Part shown: one piece after another, positions 1-5,385 of the stretch
Position numbering within the stretch: the first letter of the stretch is position 1
Layout of the letters: each line of letters opens with the position of its first letter
NCBI GenBank assembly: GCA_000715855.1
Contig: KL571278.1
Location: 67,936 to 73,320, forward strand
DNA length: 5,385 nucleotides
Origin: Actinoplanes liguriensis
Lineage (GTDB): Bacteria > Actinomycetota > Actinomycetes > Mycobacteriales > Micromonosporaceae
Direction of reading: 5' to 3'
The notes under the pieces: generated by a model
Told to the model about the DNA's origin: nothing
What the model saw: only the letters and a program-made list of their open reading frames with translations
Databases searched by the model: none
Position numbers and translations under genes: made by a program

Positions 1-2315
1 TTGCTGCGGGGGCCGAAGCCTCCGCTGGGCGCGCCGCCGAAGCCGTTGGCCGAGCCGTTGTTGCCGTGCCCGCCACCGAAGCCGTTCGAGTTGAGCCCAC
101 CGCCGAAGCCGTTGGACCCGCCACCGAAGCCGTTGGAGGGGCCCGCACCGGTCAGGTCGGACCAGGCCGGGACGGAACCGTTCGAGCCGTTGGTCCCCGG
201 GTATCCACCGCGGCCGCTCTCCAGAGCGAGCGGCTCACCGAAGGACGGCATCGCGGCCGGCGGCGCGTCGTAACCGCCCGGCACCCGGGCGGAACCGCCG
301 GTGGCCAGAACGGAGATGGGCAGACCCACCTCAGCGAGAGTACCCCGCTCGCGATCGGCCGGGCGGAGCTCGACGCGGACGCCGTGCCGGTTCGCCAGCC
401 GGGCGACCACGACCAGGCCCATCATCCGGGAGACTGCCACGTCCACCGTCGGCGGGTTGGCCAGGCGCTCGTTCAGGTCGCGAAGCTGCTCGCGGCTGAT
501 GCCGATGCCGTGGTCCTCCACGCTGAGCACCGCGTTCTCGCCGACCCGGCGGGCCTCCACCAGAACGTTGGAGTTCGGCGGGGAGAAGGCGGTCGCGTTG
601 TCGAACAGCTCGGCGACCAGGTGGACCATGTCGTTGACGGCGTGCGCCGCCACCTCGATGTCCCGGTCGATGACGCCGAACTCGATCCGGGTGTAGTGCT
701 CGACCTCGGACTGCGCGGCGCGCAGCACGTCGATCAGAGCAGCCGGCTCGCGCTGCACACGGGTGGAGTCGGCGCCCGCGAGAACCAGGAGGTTCTCGTC
801 GTTACGCCGCATTCGGGTGGCCAGGTGGTCGAGCTGGAAGAGCTCGGCCAGACGGTCCGGGTCCTCCTCGCCGCGCTCCAGCCGGTCCAGGTGACCGATG
901 AGCCGGTCGACCAGGATCTGCGAACGGCGGGCGAGGTTGACGAACATGGTCGCGACGGAGGCCCGCAGGGCGGCCTGCTCGGCCGCGGTCCGCACGGCTT
1001 CCAGGTGGACCGCGTTGAACGCCTCGGTCACCTGCCCGAACTCGTCCCGGCTTCGCACCGGGAGAGGCTCGGCGATCTGGTCGGCGACCTGGGCCGGCGT
1101 GAGCGACGCGGAGAGCGCCGGGTCACGCAGCCGGGACACCGCGTGCGGCAGACCGAACTGGGCGACCGCGAGCGCACCCTGACGCAGCTCCCGCAGCGAG
1201 CGGGCCATCGACCGGGCGACCAACCACGCGAACAGGATGGCCAGCAGCAGCATGCCGAGCAGGACGCTGGTCTCGACGAAGACCGTACGGTTCGTCGTGT
1301 CCCGCTTGTCCGTCGCTTCGGTGACGATGCTCTTGTCGAGCTGCTGCTCGAGCCCGCGGAACGTGTCGTCGTAGCCCGCGAGCGCCTTGTCCCAGCCGTC
1401 GATGGTCAGGGGGAGCTTCGAGATGTCGGTGCCCGAGGTCGAGAGCAGCGGCGTGATCAGGTTCCCGGCGGCGCGCGAGGCGTCGTTGTTCTCGGTGGCC
1501 TTCGCGAATGCCGTGTCCTCGCCGTTGGTCGCGACCGCCGTGAGGTTGCCCTTGGCCAGGTCGAAACCGGTCTGCGCGGTGAGCACGTCCTGCCGCGCCG
1601 AGGCGCTCAGCTTCTTGACGCCGATGATCTCGAGGCCGAGGTACCGCTGCTGGGACACGTAGTCCTTGGCGCGGGCCACCTCGGCGACCGCCCGGAGGTG
1701 GTCGCTCAGGCTGGTGTCGTTGGTCTGCTGGGCGGCCGCGTCGCGCACGCTCAGAAGGTCGTTGATGAGCGTGTTGTACGTCGTCTCGACGCTCTGGACG
1801 CTCTCGGTGTTGCCGTCCTTGTTGGTGACCTTGCTCCGGTACGCCGCGAGGTCGGCCAGGTTGTTGTCCAGCCGGGAGAGCATCAGGCTCACCCGCTCCG
1901 GCTGGCTTTCGACCGCCGAGCGCCGCTGCGCGTAGCCCTGGAGCGCCGCGTCGACCTTGCTGTGCACACCGTTGTACTTCGGTGTGGCGGCGGCCGAGAG
2001 CGCCTTGTTCGTAGCGGGGTTGAACTTGGTGTCGGTGGCGACCGCGATCTCGATCGCGTACGCCCGTTCGTCTTGGAGCTGGTCGGCGAGGCCACCTGCG
2101 GCCTCGGCCAGTACAGCGAGCGTCCGCGTGTTCTCTGCGGTGTCGGCTTCGTTGATGTTCTCGGCCAGACCGTTGACGCCGACGATGATCGTCGCGACGG
2201 TAGGCACGAGCATGATCAGACCGAGCTTGGACCAGATGGGTAGGTCTCGCAGCCGACCCGTGGGTCGACGCAGACGCGACATGACGCCGTCCGCCTCACT
2301 AGGGCGCTTGCTCAC
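1..2315 (-). CDS. CvnA-type sensor histidine kinase with NIT sensing domain (3' end beyond window)
   Basis: Membrane-bound sensor kinase-like protein; 771 codons are visible and the frame is still open at position 1. Seen in order: a basic N-terminus; a transmembrane segment at about residues 31-50; a largely helical extracellular region (about 51-345) carrying the NIT-type motif LQDER at 80-84; a second transmembrane segment (about 346-367); a HAMP linker ending near DEFGQV (424-429); a helical dimerisation-like region with LDHLATRM, whose H497 is a candidate phospho-acceptor; and a HATPase_c domain with N-box ELFDNAT (569-575), G-box EDHGIGIS (600-607) and MMGL (631-634). From about 668 a disordered Gly/Asn/Pro-rich tail follows. 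The GTG at 2315-2313 is chosen because AGGAGG lies 8 nt upstream; an in-frame ATG at codon 12 lacks this support. Known of the family: such kinases head actinobacterial conservons with roadblock, DUF742 and GTPase partners, here expected off the left edge. The actual ligand is unknown; nitrate sensing is only the domain's name. Confidence 0.93.
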   Translation of the reverse strand, partial: MSKRPSEADGVMSRLRRPTGRLRDLPIWSKLGLIMLVPTVATIIVGVNGLAENINEADTAENTRTLAVLAEAAGGLADQLQDERAYAIEIAVATDTKFNPATNKALSAAATPKYNGVHSKVDAALQGYAQRRSAVESQPERVSLMLSRLDNNLADLAAYRSKVTNKDGNTESVQSVETTYNTLINDLLSVRDAAAQQTNDTSLSDHLRAVAEVARAKDYVSQQRYLGLEIIGVKKLSASARQDVLTAQTGFDLAKGNLTAVATNGEDTAFAKATENNDASRAAGNLITPLLSTSGTDISKLPLTIDGWDKALAGYDDTFRGLEQQLDKSIVTEATDKRDTTNRTVFVETSVLLGMLLLAILFAWLVARSMARSLRELRQGALAVAQFGLPHAVSRLRDPALSASLTPAQVADQIAEPLPVRSRDEFGQVTEAFNAVHLEAVRTAAEQAALRASVATMFVNLARRSQILVDRLIGHLDRLERGEEDPDRLAELFQLDHLATRMRRNDENLLVLAGADSTRVQREPAALIDVLRAAQSEVEHYTRIEFGVIDRDIEVAAHAVNDMVHLVAELFDNATAFSPPNSNVLVEARRVGENAVLSVEDHGIGISREQLRDLNERLANPPTVDVAVSRMMGLVVVARLANRHGVRVELRPADRERGTLAEVGLPISVLATGGSARVPGGYDAPPAAMPSFGEPLALESGRGGYPGTNGSNGSVPAWSDLTGAGPSNGFGGGSNGFGGGLNSNGFGGGHGNNGSANGFGGAPSGGFGPRS
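11..134 (-). repeat. In-frame NGFGG-coding repeats in the kinase tail
   Basis: Four nearly identical 15-base units (33-47, 72-86, 99-113, 120-134) each encode Asn-Gly-Phe-Gly-Gly on the minus strand, starting at residues 757, 744, 735 and 728. A fifth, degenerate copy (GGFGP) lies near positions 11-23. Unit starts are 39, 27 and 21 bases apart, all multiples of three, so the kinase frame is kept. The units vary only at third codon positions. They form part of a low-complexity, probably disordered tail after the ATPase domain. Such tails are common in conservon kinases; the role is unknown. Confidence 0.85.
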
Positions 2316-2323
2316 GTCACCGT

Positions 2324-2329
2324 CCTCCT
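2324..2329 (-). promoter_or_regulatory. Ribosome binding site of the sensor kinase
   Basis: The minus strand reads AGGAGG here, a full anti-16S match, 8 nt before the GTG at 2315. It decides the GTG start over the in-frame ATG 11 codons downstream. A second GTG at 2320-2318 is followed by a stop two codons later and cannot be the start. Confidence 0.85.
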
Positions 2330-2456
2330 GATTCGGGCCCGGCATTCGGCTCGCCGGGCACCGCGCACGACCGACTCGCCGGGTCGGGCCCCCGAGATTC
2401 CATCACGACGAGTGTCAAAGAGAAAGAGCAGGCGGACACGGACCGGTTGTGTGACG

Positions 2457-2472
2457 CGATGTTGCAACGTCG
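2457..2472. promoter_or_regulatory. 16-bp near-palindrome, candidate operator upstream of the kinase
   Basis: The plus strand reads CGATGTTGCAACGTCG, a palindrome centred between 2464 and 2465 with 7 of 8 base pairs matched (only 2460/2469 fails) around a perfect GTTGCAAC core. It lies 142 bp upstream of the kinase start codon. The size and symmetry fit a dimeric repressor or activator site, but no regulator can be named, and a chance palindrome in GC-rich DNA is possible. Confidence 0.35.
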
Positions 2473-2592
2473 TAGTTGGACATCGCCGGTCTGAAATCAC
2501 TGCCTGTAGAGCTGCTTGTTTCTCAAGGTCACTCGAACGCGGTCGGCGCGGCGTTGGGGGGTGGGGCGCAGGCCGACGGGTCAGATCGTAGT

Positions 2593-2634
2593 CGATCGCG
2601 ACAGGAGAACCATGGCTCGGTTCCCCCGCGATCG
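2593..2634 (-). repeat. Long bulged inverted repeat (RNA hairpin; possible add terminator or kinase leader element)
   Basis: The outer arms CGATCGCG (2593-2600) and CGCGATCG (2627-2634) are perfectly complementary. The inner arms GGAGAACC (2604-2611) and GGTTCCCC (2619-2626) pair at 7 of 8 positions, the eighth being a G-U pair in minus-strand RNA but an A-C mismatch in plus-strand RNA. A 7-nt loop closes the hairpin and a 3-nt bulge (2601-2603) separates the stems. The 16-bp stem therefore favours a minus-strand RNA. It starts 133 nt past the add stop codon and lacks a following U-run, so it could be a factor-dependent or U-less terminator, an RNA-stabilising 3' end, or a structure in the kinase leader. 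Confidence 0.55.
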
Positions 2635-2767
2635 GCAAGGCGAGATGCCGGATTATGCCAAGTTTGTAGGCGGCAGTGTAGCCGAACGGCGGAGCCAGGG
2701 ATCCAGACAGGTAATTTCGTCTGCCGTACGTACGCCCCGATACCGAAAAAGACGGATAAGCCCGACT

Positions 2768-3886
2768 TCAGCCGATCAATTTGGCGTACGCCGGCTTGAT
2801 CACCTCATTGATCAGGACGAGTCGCTCGTCGTACGGGATGAACGCCGATTTCATCGCGTTGATGGTCAACCACTGCAACTCCGCCCACCCCCACCCGAAG
2901 GCCTCGGTCAGCAGTGTCATCTCGCGGCTCATCGACGTACCGCTCATCAGTCGGTTGTCGGTGTTGACCGTGACCCGGAAACGAAGGTCGCGCAGCAGCT
3001 TGATCGGATGCGCGGAGATCGACTCGGCCGCGCCGGTCTGCACGTTCGACGACGGGCAGAGCTCCAGCGGGATCCGCTTGTCCCGCACATACGCCGCGAG
3101 GCGCCCCAGCACCGGCGGCGCCGACTGGGTGCCCCCGGTCGGGGTGACCGCGCTCGGCCCGCCCACCACGGTGATGTCGTCGATCAGCCGGACGCCGTGA
3201 CCCAGCCGGTCGGCGCCGCACCACTGGATGGCCTCCCAGATCGACGGCAGGCCGAACGCCTCGCCCGCGTGGATCGTGAAGTGGAAGTTCTCCCGCTGCA
3301 GGTACTCGAAGGCGTCCAGGTGCCGGGTGGGAGGGAAGCCCGCCTCGGCGCCGGCGATGTCGAAGCCGACCACGCCGGCGTCCCGGTACCGCACCGAGAG
3401 CTCGGCGATCTCCTGCGAGCGGGCGGCGTGCCGCATCGCGGTCAGCAGCGTGCCGATCCGGATGGGCGTGCCCTGCGCGGCCGCTTCGGCGCTTCCCTCA
3501 CGGAACCCGGCCTCGACCGTCTCGACGACCTGATCCAGCGTCAGACCGCGCTCCAGGTGCTGCTCCGGCGCATACCGCACCTCGGCGTAGACGACCCCGT
3601 CGGCGGCCAGGTCGAGCGCGCACTCCTTGGCGACCCGGTGCAGGCCCTCGACGGTCTGCATCACCGCGACGGTGTGCGCGAACGTCTCCAGGTACCGTTC
3701 CAGCGAGCCGGAGTCCGCGGCCGCGACGAACCACTCGCCGAGGCGGGCCGGGTCGGTCTCGGGCAGCTCGTGACCCACCGCCGCGGCCAGTTCCACGATC
3801 GTGGCCGGTCGGAGTCCGCCGTCCAGATGGTCGTGCAGCAGAGCCTTGGGAGCCTTGACGATGTCCGAGTGCGAAATGCCAGCCAT
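2768..3886 (-). CDS. add: Adenosine deaminase
   Basis: Cytosolic zinc enzyme of purine salvage that converts adenosine (or deoxyadenosine) and water to inosine (or deoxyinosine) and ammonia. The protein has 372 residues, the usual size, and is a complete TIM-barrel amidohydrolase. Visible motifs: [10 protein letters not shown] with metal-binding H18 and H20; HAGE at 206-209 giving zinc ligand H206 and proton-shuttling E209; catalytic H230 in [20 protein letters not shown] at 275-285; and NTDN at 308-311 with zinc ligand D310. The residue after D310 is Asn where mammalian and E. coli enzymes have Asp; as I recall them, actinobacterial Add proteins (e.g. Mycobacterium) share this NTDN form. A Gly/Pro/Thr-rich loop at about 239-259 looks longer than in the mycobacterial enzyme. 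The ATG start gives 11 residues before the conserved PKALLHDH, matching relatives. No Shine-Dalgarno is visible; a TANNNT box 6 nt upstream suggests a leaderless mRNA. It diverges from rlmA. Confidence 0.96.
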   Translation of the reverse strand: MAGISHSDIVKAPKALLHDHLDGGLRPATIVELAAAVGHELPETDPARLGEWFVAAADSGSLERYLETFAHTVAVMQTVEGLHRVAKECALDLAADGVVYAEVRYAPEQHLERGLTLDQVVETVEAGFREGSAEAAAQGTPIRIGTLLTAMRHAARSQEIAELSVRYRDAGVVGFDIAGAEAGFPPTRHLDAFEYLQRENFHFTIHAGEAFGLPSIWEAIQWCGADRLGHGVRLIDDITVVGGPSAVTPTGGTQSAPPVLGRLAAYVRDKRIPLELCPSSNVQTGAAESISAHPIKLLRDLRFRVTVNTDNRLMSGTSMSREMTLLTEAFGWGWAELQWLTINAMKSAFIPYDERLVLINEVIKPAYAKLIG

Positions 3887-3892
3887 CAGAGA

Positions 3893-3898
3893 AGCCTA
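3893..3898 (-). promoter_or_regulatory. Putative -10 box for leaderless add transcript
   Basis: The minus strand reads TAGGCT, matching the actinobacterial -10 pattern TANNNT, followed by exactly 6 nt and then the add ATG. Transcription would start at or next to the A of the start codon. This arrangement is well known for leaderless actinobacterial genes, and it explains why no ribosome binding site precedes add. No good -35 hexamer is seen 16-19 nt upstream, a region that lies inside the first codons of rlmA. Confidence 0.5.
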
Positions 3899-3904
3899 GA
3901 GGGA
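3899..3904 (+). promoter_or_regulatory. Ribosome binding site of rlmA
   Basis: GAGGGA lies 8 nt before the ATG at 3913, a good purine-rich Shine-Dalgarno that supports this start. Because the add start codon is only 26 bp away on the other strand, the rlmA promoter must lie within the 5' part of add. A TTGACG hexamer at 3855-3860 is a possible -35, but I see no matching -10. Confidence 0.7.
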
Positions 3905-3912
3905 AGAACCGA

Positions 3913-4764
3913 ATGATCGATGGCGCATTGCCGTACCTCGTCTGCCCGGTGTGTCGACAGCCACTGTCACGGCATGATCGCGCGCTGCGCTGCCCGCGTG
4001 GCCACAGCTTCGACATGGCCAAGCAGGGCTACGCCGATCTGAGCGCCGGGCGGCTGCCGCACACCGGTGACAGCGCCGAGATGATCGCCGATCGCGCCGA
4101 TTTCCTGGCCGCGGGTCACTACGCCTTCATCGCCGAGGCGCTCGCCCGGGCCGCTTCACATTCTGAGGACCAAGATCCGATTACGGTACGGCGGGAAGCG
4201 CGCGACCCGGAGTTGATCCTCGACGCGGGCACCGGCACCGGCGACTACCTCGCCCACGTCCTCGGTTCCGCCCCCACGGCCACCGGTCTCGGCCTGGACG
4301 TGTCGAAACCGGCCCTGCGCCGGGCCGCGAAGGCCCACCCGCGCGCCGCCGCGGTCCTCACCGACCTGTGGCGCCCGCTCCCGGTCGCGGACGCCTCGGC
4401 CACCGTGATCCTGAACGTCTTCGCCCCGCGCAACGGCCCCGAGTTCGCCCGGGTGCTGCGCCCCGGCGGCCGGCTGCTCGTGGTCACGCCGGCCGCCGAC
4501 CACCTGGCCGAGCTGGTCACCGCACATGGGCTGATCCAGGTGGACCCGGACAAGGCGACACGCGTGGGCGAAACTCTCGATGAGCATTTCCGGCCGCTCG
4601 GGACGACCACCCTGCGCCACGAGATGCGGCTGAGCGGCGCCGAGGTCCGCACGCTGATCGGGATGACGCCGAGCGCCCGCCACGTGGCGGTGGACGACCT
4701 GCCCGCCCGGGACGTGACGGTGACCGCGGCGGTGGTGCTCACGACGTACGGGAAAAGGGTCTGA
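3913..4764 (+). CDS. rlmA: 23S rRNA (guanine-N1)-methyltransferase, RlmA/TlrB family
   Basis: SAM-dependent methyltransferase of 283 residues that acts on hairpin 35 of 23S rRNA in the peptide exit tunnel. Known of the family: E. coli RlmA modifies G745, while Gram-positive RlmA(II)/TlrB enzymes modify G748; the latter is expected here, but sequence alone does not prove it. Visible: an N-terminal zinc ribbon with C11, C14, C27 and H31, followed by FDMAKQGYADL; the family signature GDSAEMIADRADFLAAGHY at 52-70; SAM motif I LDAGTGTGDY at 103-112; acidic motif II GLDVSK at 127-132; NVFAPRN at 168-174; and LRPGGRLLVVTP at 182-193. Compared with E. coli RlmA, about 10 extra residues with unusually AT-ending codons lie between the signature and motif I (about 81-98). 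The ATG is backed by GAGGGA 8 nt upstream. The gene diverges from add and converges on the DUF4272 gene. In relatives this methylation contributes to intrinsic tolerance of tylosin-type macrolides. Confidence 0.93.
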   Translation: MIDGALPYLVCPVCRQPLSRHDRALRCPRGHSFDMAKQGYADLSAGRLPHTGDSAEMIADRADFLAAGHYAFIAEALARAASHSEDQDPITVRREARDPELILDAGTGTGDYLAHVLGSAPTATGLGLDVSKPALRRAAKAHPRAAAVLTDLWRPLPVADASATVILNVFAPRNGPEFARVLRPGGRLLVVTPAADHLAELVTAHGLIQVDPDKATRVGETLDEHFRPLGTTTLRHEMRLSGAEVRTLIGMTPSARHVAVDDLPARDVTVTAAVVLTTYGKRV

Positions 4765-4794
4765 CCGGTTCTTGATCTCTCAGACCGAGAGGTC
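4758..4794. terminator. Overlapping inverted repeats at the convergent rlmA/DUF4272 junction, probable bidirectional terminator
   Basis: GGTCTGA (4758-4764) and TCAGACC (4780-4786) form a perfect 7-bp inverted repeat around a 15-nt spacer, and each arm contains the stop codon of one converging gene. A second, alternative hairpin uses GATCTCTC (4774-4781) and GAGAGGTC (4787-4794) with a 5-nt loop: 8 pairs in plus-strand RNA including one U-G, but with a C-A mismatch in minus-strand RNA. The second hairpin would therefore favour ending rlmA transcripts. There is no U-run, which is common for actinobacterial terminators. The two hairpins share 4780-4781 and are mutually exclusive. Confidence 0.55.
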
Positions 4795-5385
4795 GACCTC
4801 TTCCCATTCCGGGGGCTTCTCGTGGTACGGCCCGTGGAAGATGACCGCCCACTCCAGCGCCCACCGCCGCTGCCCGATCGCGTTGCTGTCCACCTCGCCC
4901 GGCAGCGACCGCCCGGCCTGCTCGGCCTCCTGGTACGCCCAGTCCAGGCAGTAGTAGAGGTCGAGCAGCACCGCCGCCTCGGCCGCGTCCCGGACCGCGA
5001 CCAGCGACCGGGACCGCCAGCGGCCGAAAGTCTCGCCCGCCGGCAGGTCCGGCATCTGCGCCATCAGGTGATCGTCGGGCGGCACCGTCGGGTCCAGGTG
5101 CCGGCCCAGCCCGAGCAGGTAGGCCAGCGCGAAGACCGCGTCGTGGTGCAGCACGAACGACCGGTGGTCGCCCTTGGCCCCGATCACGAACTGCCACTCC
5201 GGCGGGGTCACCAGCTCGACCAGGTGCGACGCCAGCAGCCAGCTCATCGCCGCCTCGGTGGGCATCCCGAAACAGCGGGCCACCACCACGTGCAGGACCG
5301 CGGCGCGGGCCTCCAGCTCGGCGACCGGACGCAGCTCGACCGTGTCGCCGAGCTCCCACACCAGCGGGAACGACAACGGCGGGAG
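4780..5385 (-). CDS. DUF4272 domain protein (5' end probably beyond window)
   Basis: Uncharacterised cytosolic protein; 201 sense codons are open from the right edge to the TGA at 4782-4780. The family match is recognised from the order of conserved stretches: LRPVAELEARAAVLHVV near the N-terminus (typical 'LR..EEIA.RA..L' helix); a W-x-L-A segment followed by LVTPPEWQFV; then the C-terminal signature of an acidic helix leading into LLDLYYCLDWAYQEA, a LPGEVDSNAI segment and QRRWALEWAV. There is no signal peptide or membrane segment. The first possible start in view is a TTG at 5376-5374, but CTCCCGCCG before it is no ribosome binding site and the frame stays open to 5385, so the true start is probably outside. 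The family's function is unknown; none is assigned. It converges on rlmA with 15 bp between stop codons, so it is not co-transcribed with it. Confidence 0.85.
   Translation of the reverse strand, partial: LPPLSFPLVWELGDTVELRPVAELEARAAVLHVVVARCFGMPTEAAMSWLLASHLVELVTPPEWQFVIGAKGDHRSFVLHHDAVFALAYLLGLGRHLDPTVPPDDHLMAQMPDLPAGETFGRWRSRSLVAVRDAAEAAVLLDLYYCLDWAYQEAEQAGRSLPGEVDSNAIGQRRWALEWAVIFHGPYHEKPPEWEEVDLSV

Larger units (their letters stand above)
2316..2767. other. 452-bp non-coding region between add and the sensor kinase
   Basis: Both flanking genes are on the minus strand, so this region is the add 3' flank plus the kinase promoter and leader. Open frames crossing it have poor third-position GC bias and no credible starts. 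It contains a bulged inverted repeat (2593-2634), a 16-bp near-palindrome (2457-2472), a 10-bp self-complementary CGTACGTACG (2725-2734) and the kinase ribosome binding site. Minus-strand hexamers resembling -10 boxes occur at 2657-2652 (CATAAT) and 2590-2585 (TACGAT), and a perfect -35-like TTGACA at 2418-2413, but none has a convincing partner at normal spacing. I cannot place the promoter. The length argues that the kinase is transcribed separately from add. Confidence 0.6.

Noticed and set aside
66..2243. 725-codon plus-strand open frame, plus shorter plus-strand frames in the same interval
   Set aside because: It is wholly antisense to the kinase gene, whose domains and motifs are clear. 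The product is Arg/Asp/Val-rich with no recognisable domain, as expected of GC-rich shadow frames.
2413..2418. Perfect minus-strand TTGACA hexamer as a kinase promoter -35
   Set aside because: At 16-18 nt spacing the downstream sequence is G/C-rich (TCGGGG at 17) with no -10 resemblance, so it is noted but not called as a promoter.
2312..2638. Minus-strand 108-codon frame ending in a 4-base GTGA overlap with the kinase start, which would suggest translational coupling
   Set aside because: It begins with TTG without a ribosome binding site, has far weaker third-position GC bias than its neighbours, and encodes a low-complexity Arg/Pro-rich product. The overlap is probably chance.
2725..2734. 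CGTACGTACG palindrome downstream of add as a terminator
   Set aside because: The arms are only 5 bp with no loop, so it cannot form a stable RNA hairpin; no U-run follows.
2516..3916. Plus-strand open frame, with an internal ATG at 2612 preceded by AGGAGA, ending in an ATGA overlap with the rlmA start
   Set aside because: Most of it is antisense to the firmly identified add gene, and the apparent ribosome binding site and ATG are parts of the inverted repeat at 2593-2634. The product shows no domain.
4156..4742. Minus-strand frames opposite rlmA
   Set aside because: Antisense to a gene with clear zinc-ribbon and SAM motifs; no domain is recognisable in these frames.
4739..5359. 206-codon minus-strand frame overlapping the DUF4272 gene
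   Set aside because: Ala/Gly/Arg-rich shadow frame; the overlapping frame carries the recognisable DUF4272 signature.
1..5385. Search for tRNA/rRNA genes, CRISPR arrays, insertion sequences, att sites and replication origins
   Set aside because: No spaced direct repeats, transposase or integrase motifs, terminal repeats or tRNA-like cloverleaf sequence were seen by eye. The only tandem-like repeats are the in-frame NGFGG units.

Overview
The window is about 70% GC with strong G/C bias at third codon positions, and its protein families point to a filamentous actinobacterium. A member of the Micromonosporaceae (Actinoplanes-like) is my best guess, but this rests on gene style only. Four protein-coding genes are supported. 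Two are cut by the window edges.

Layout. (1) Positions 1-2315, minus strand: the first 771 codons of a membrane sensor histidine-kinase-like protein with an extracellular nitrate/nitrite-sensing (NIT) type domain, HAMP, an ATPase domain and a Gly/Asn-rich repetitive tail. This is the CvnA-type kinase that usually heads a 'conservon' operon (kinase, roadblock protein, DUF742 protein, small GTPase); the partners would lie beyond the left edge. (2) Positions 2316-2767: a 452-bp non-coding region holding the kinase ribosome binding site, a 16-bp near-palindrome and a long bulged inverted repeat. (3) Positions 2768-3886, minus: a complete adenosine deaminase (add), closely resembling the actinobacterial form. 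(4) Positions 3913-4764, plus: a complete RlmA/TlrB-type 23S rRNA (guanine-N1)-methyltransferase, divergent from add with only 26 bp between the two start codons. (5) Positions 4780-5385, minus: a DUF4272 protein convergent with rlmA, probably missing its 5' end at the right edge.

How they fit together. The genes are mostly individual units: purine salvage (add), ribosome modification (rlmA), an uncharacterised DUF4272 protein, and a signalling kinase that likely starts its own operon. The most notable non-coding features are the compact add/rlmA divergent start region, where add looks leaderless; the rlmA/DUF4272 convergent junction, where both stop codons sit inside one inverted repeat; and the structured leader between add and the kinase. 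I see no mobile element, CRISPR array, tRNA, rRNA or convincing new multi-gene system in this window.
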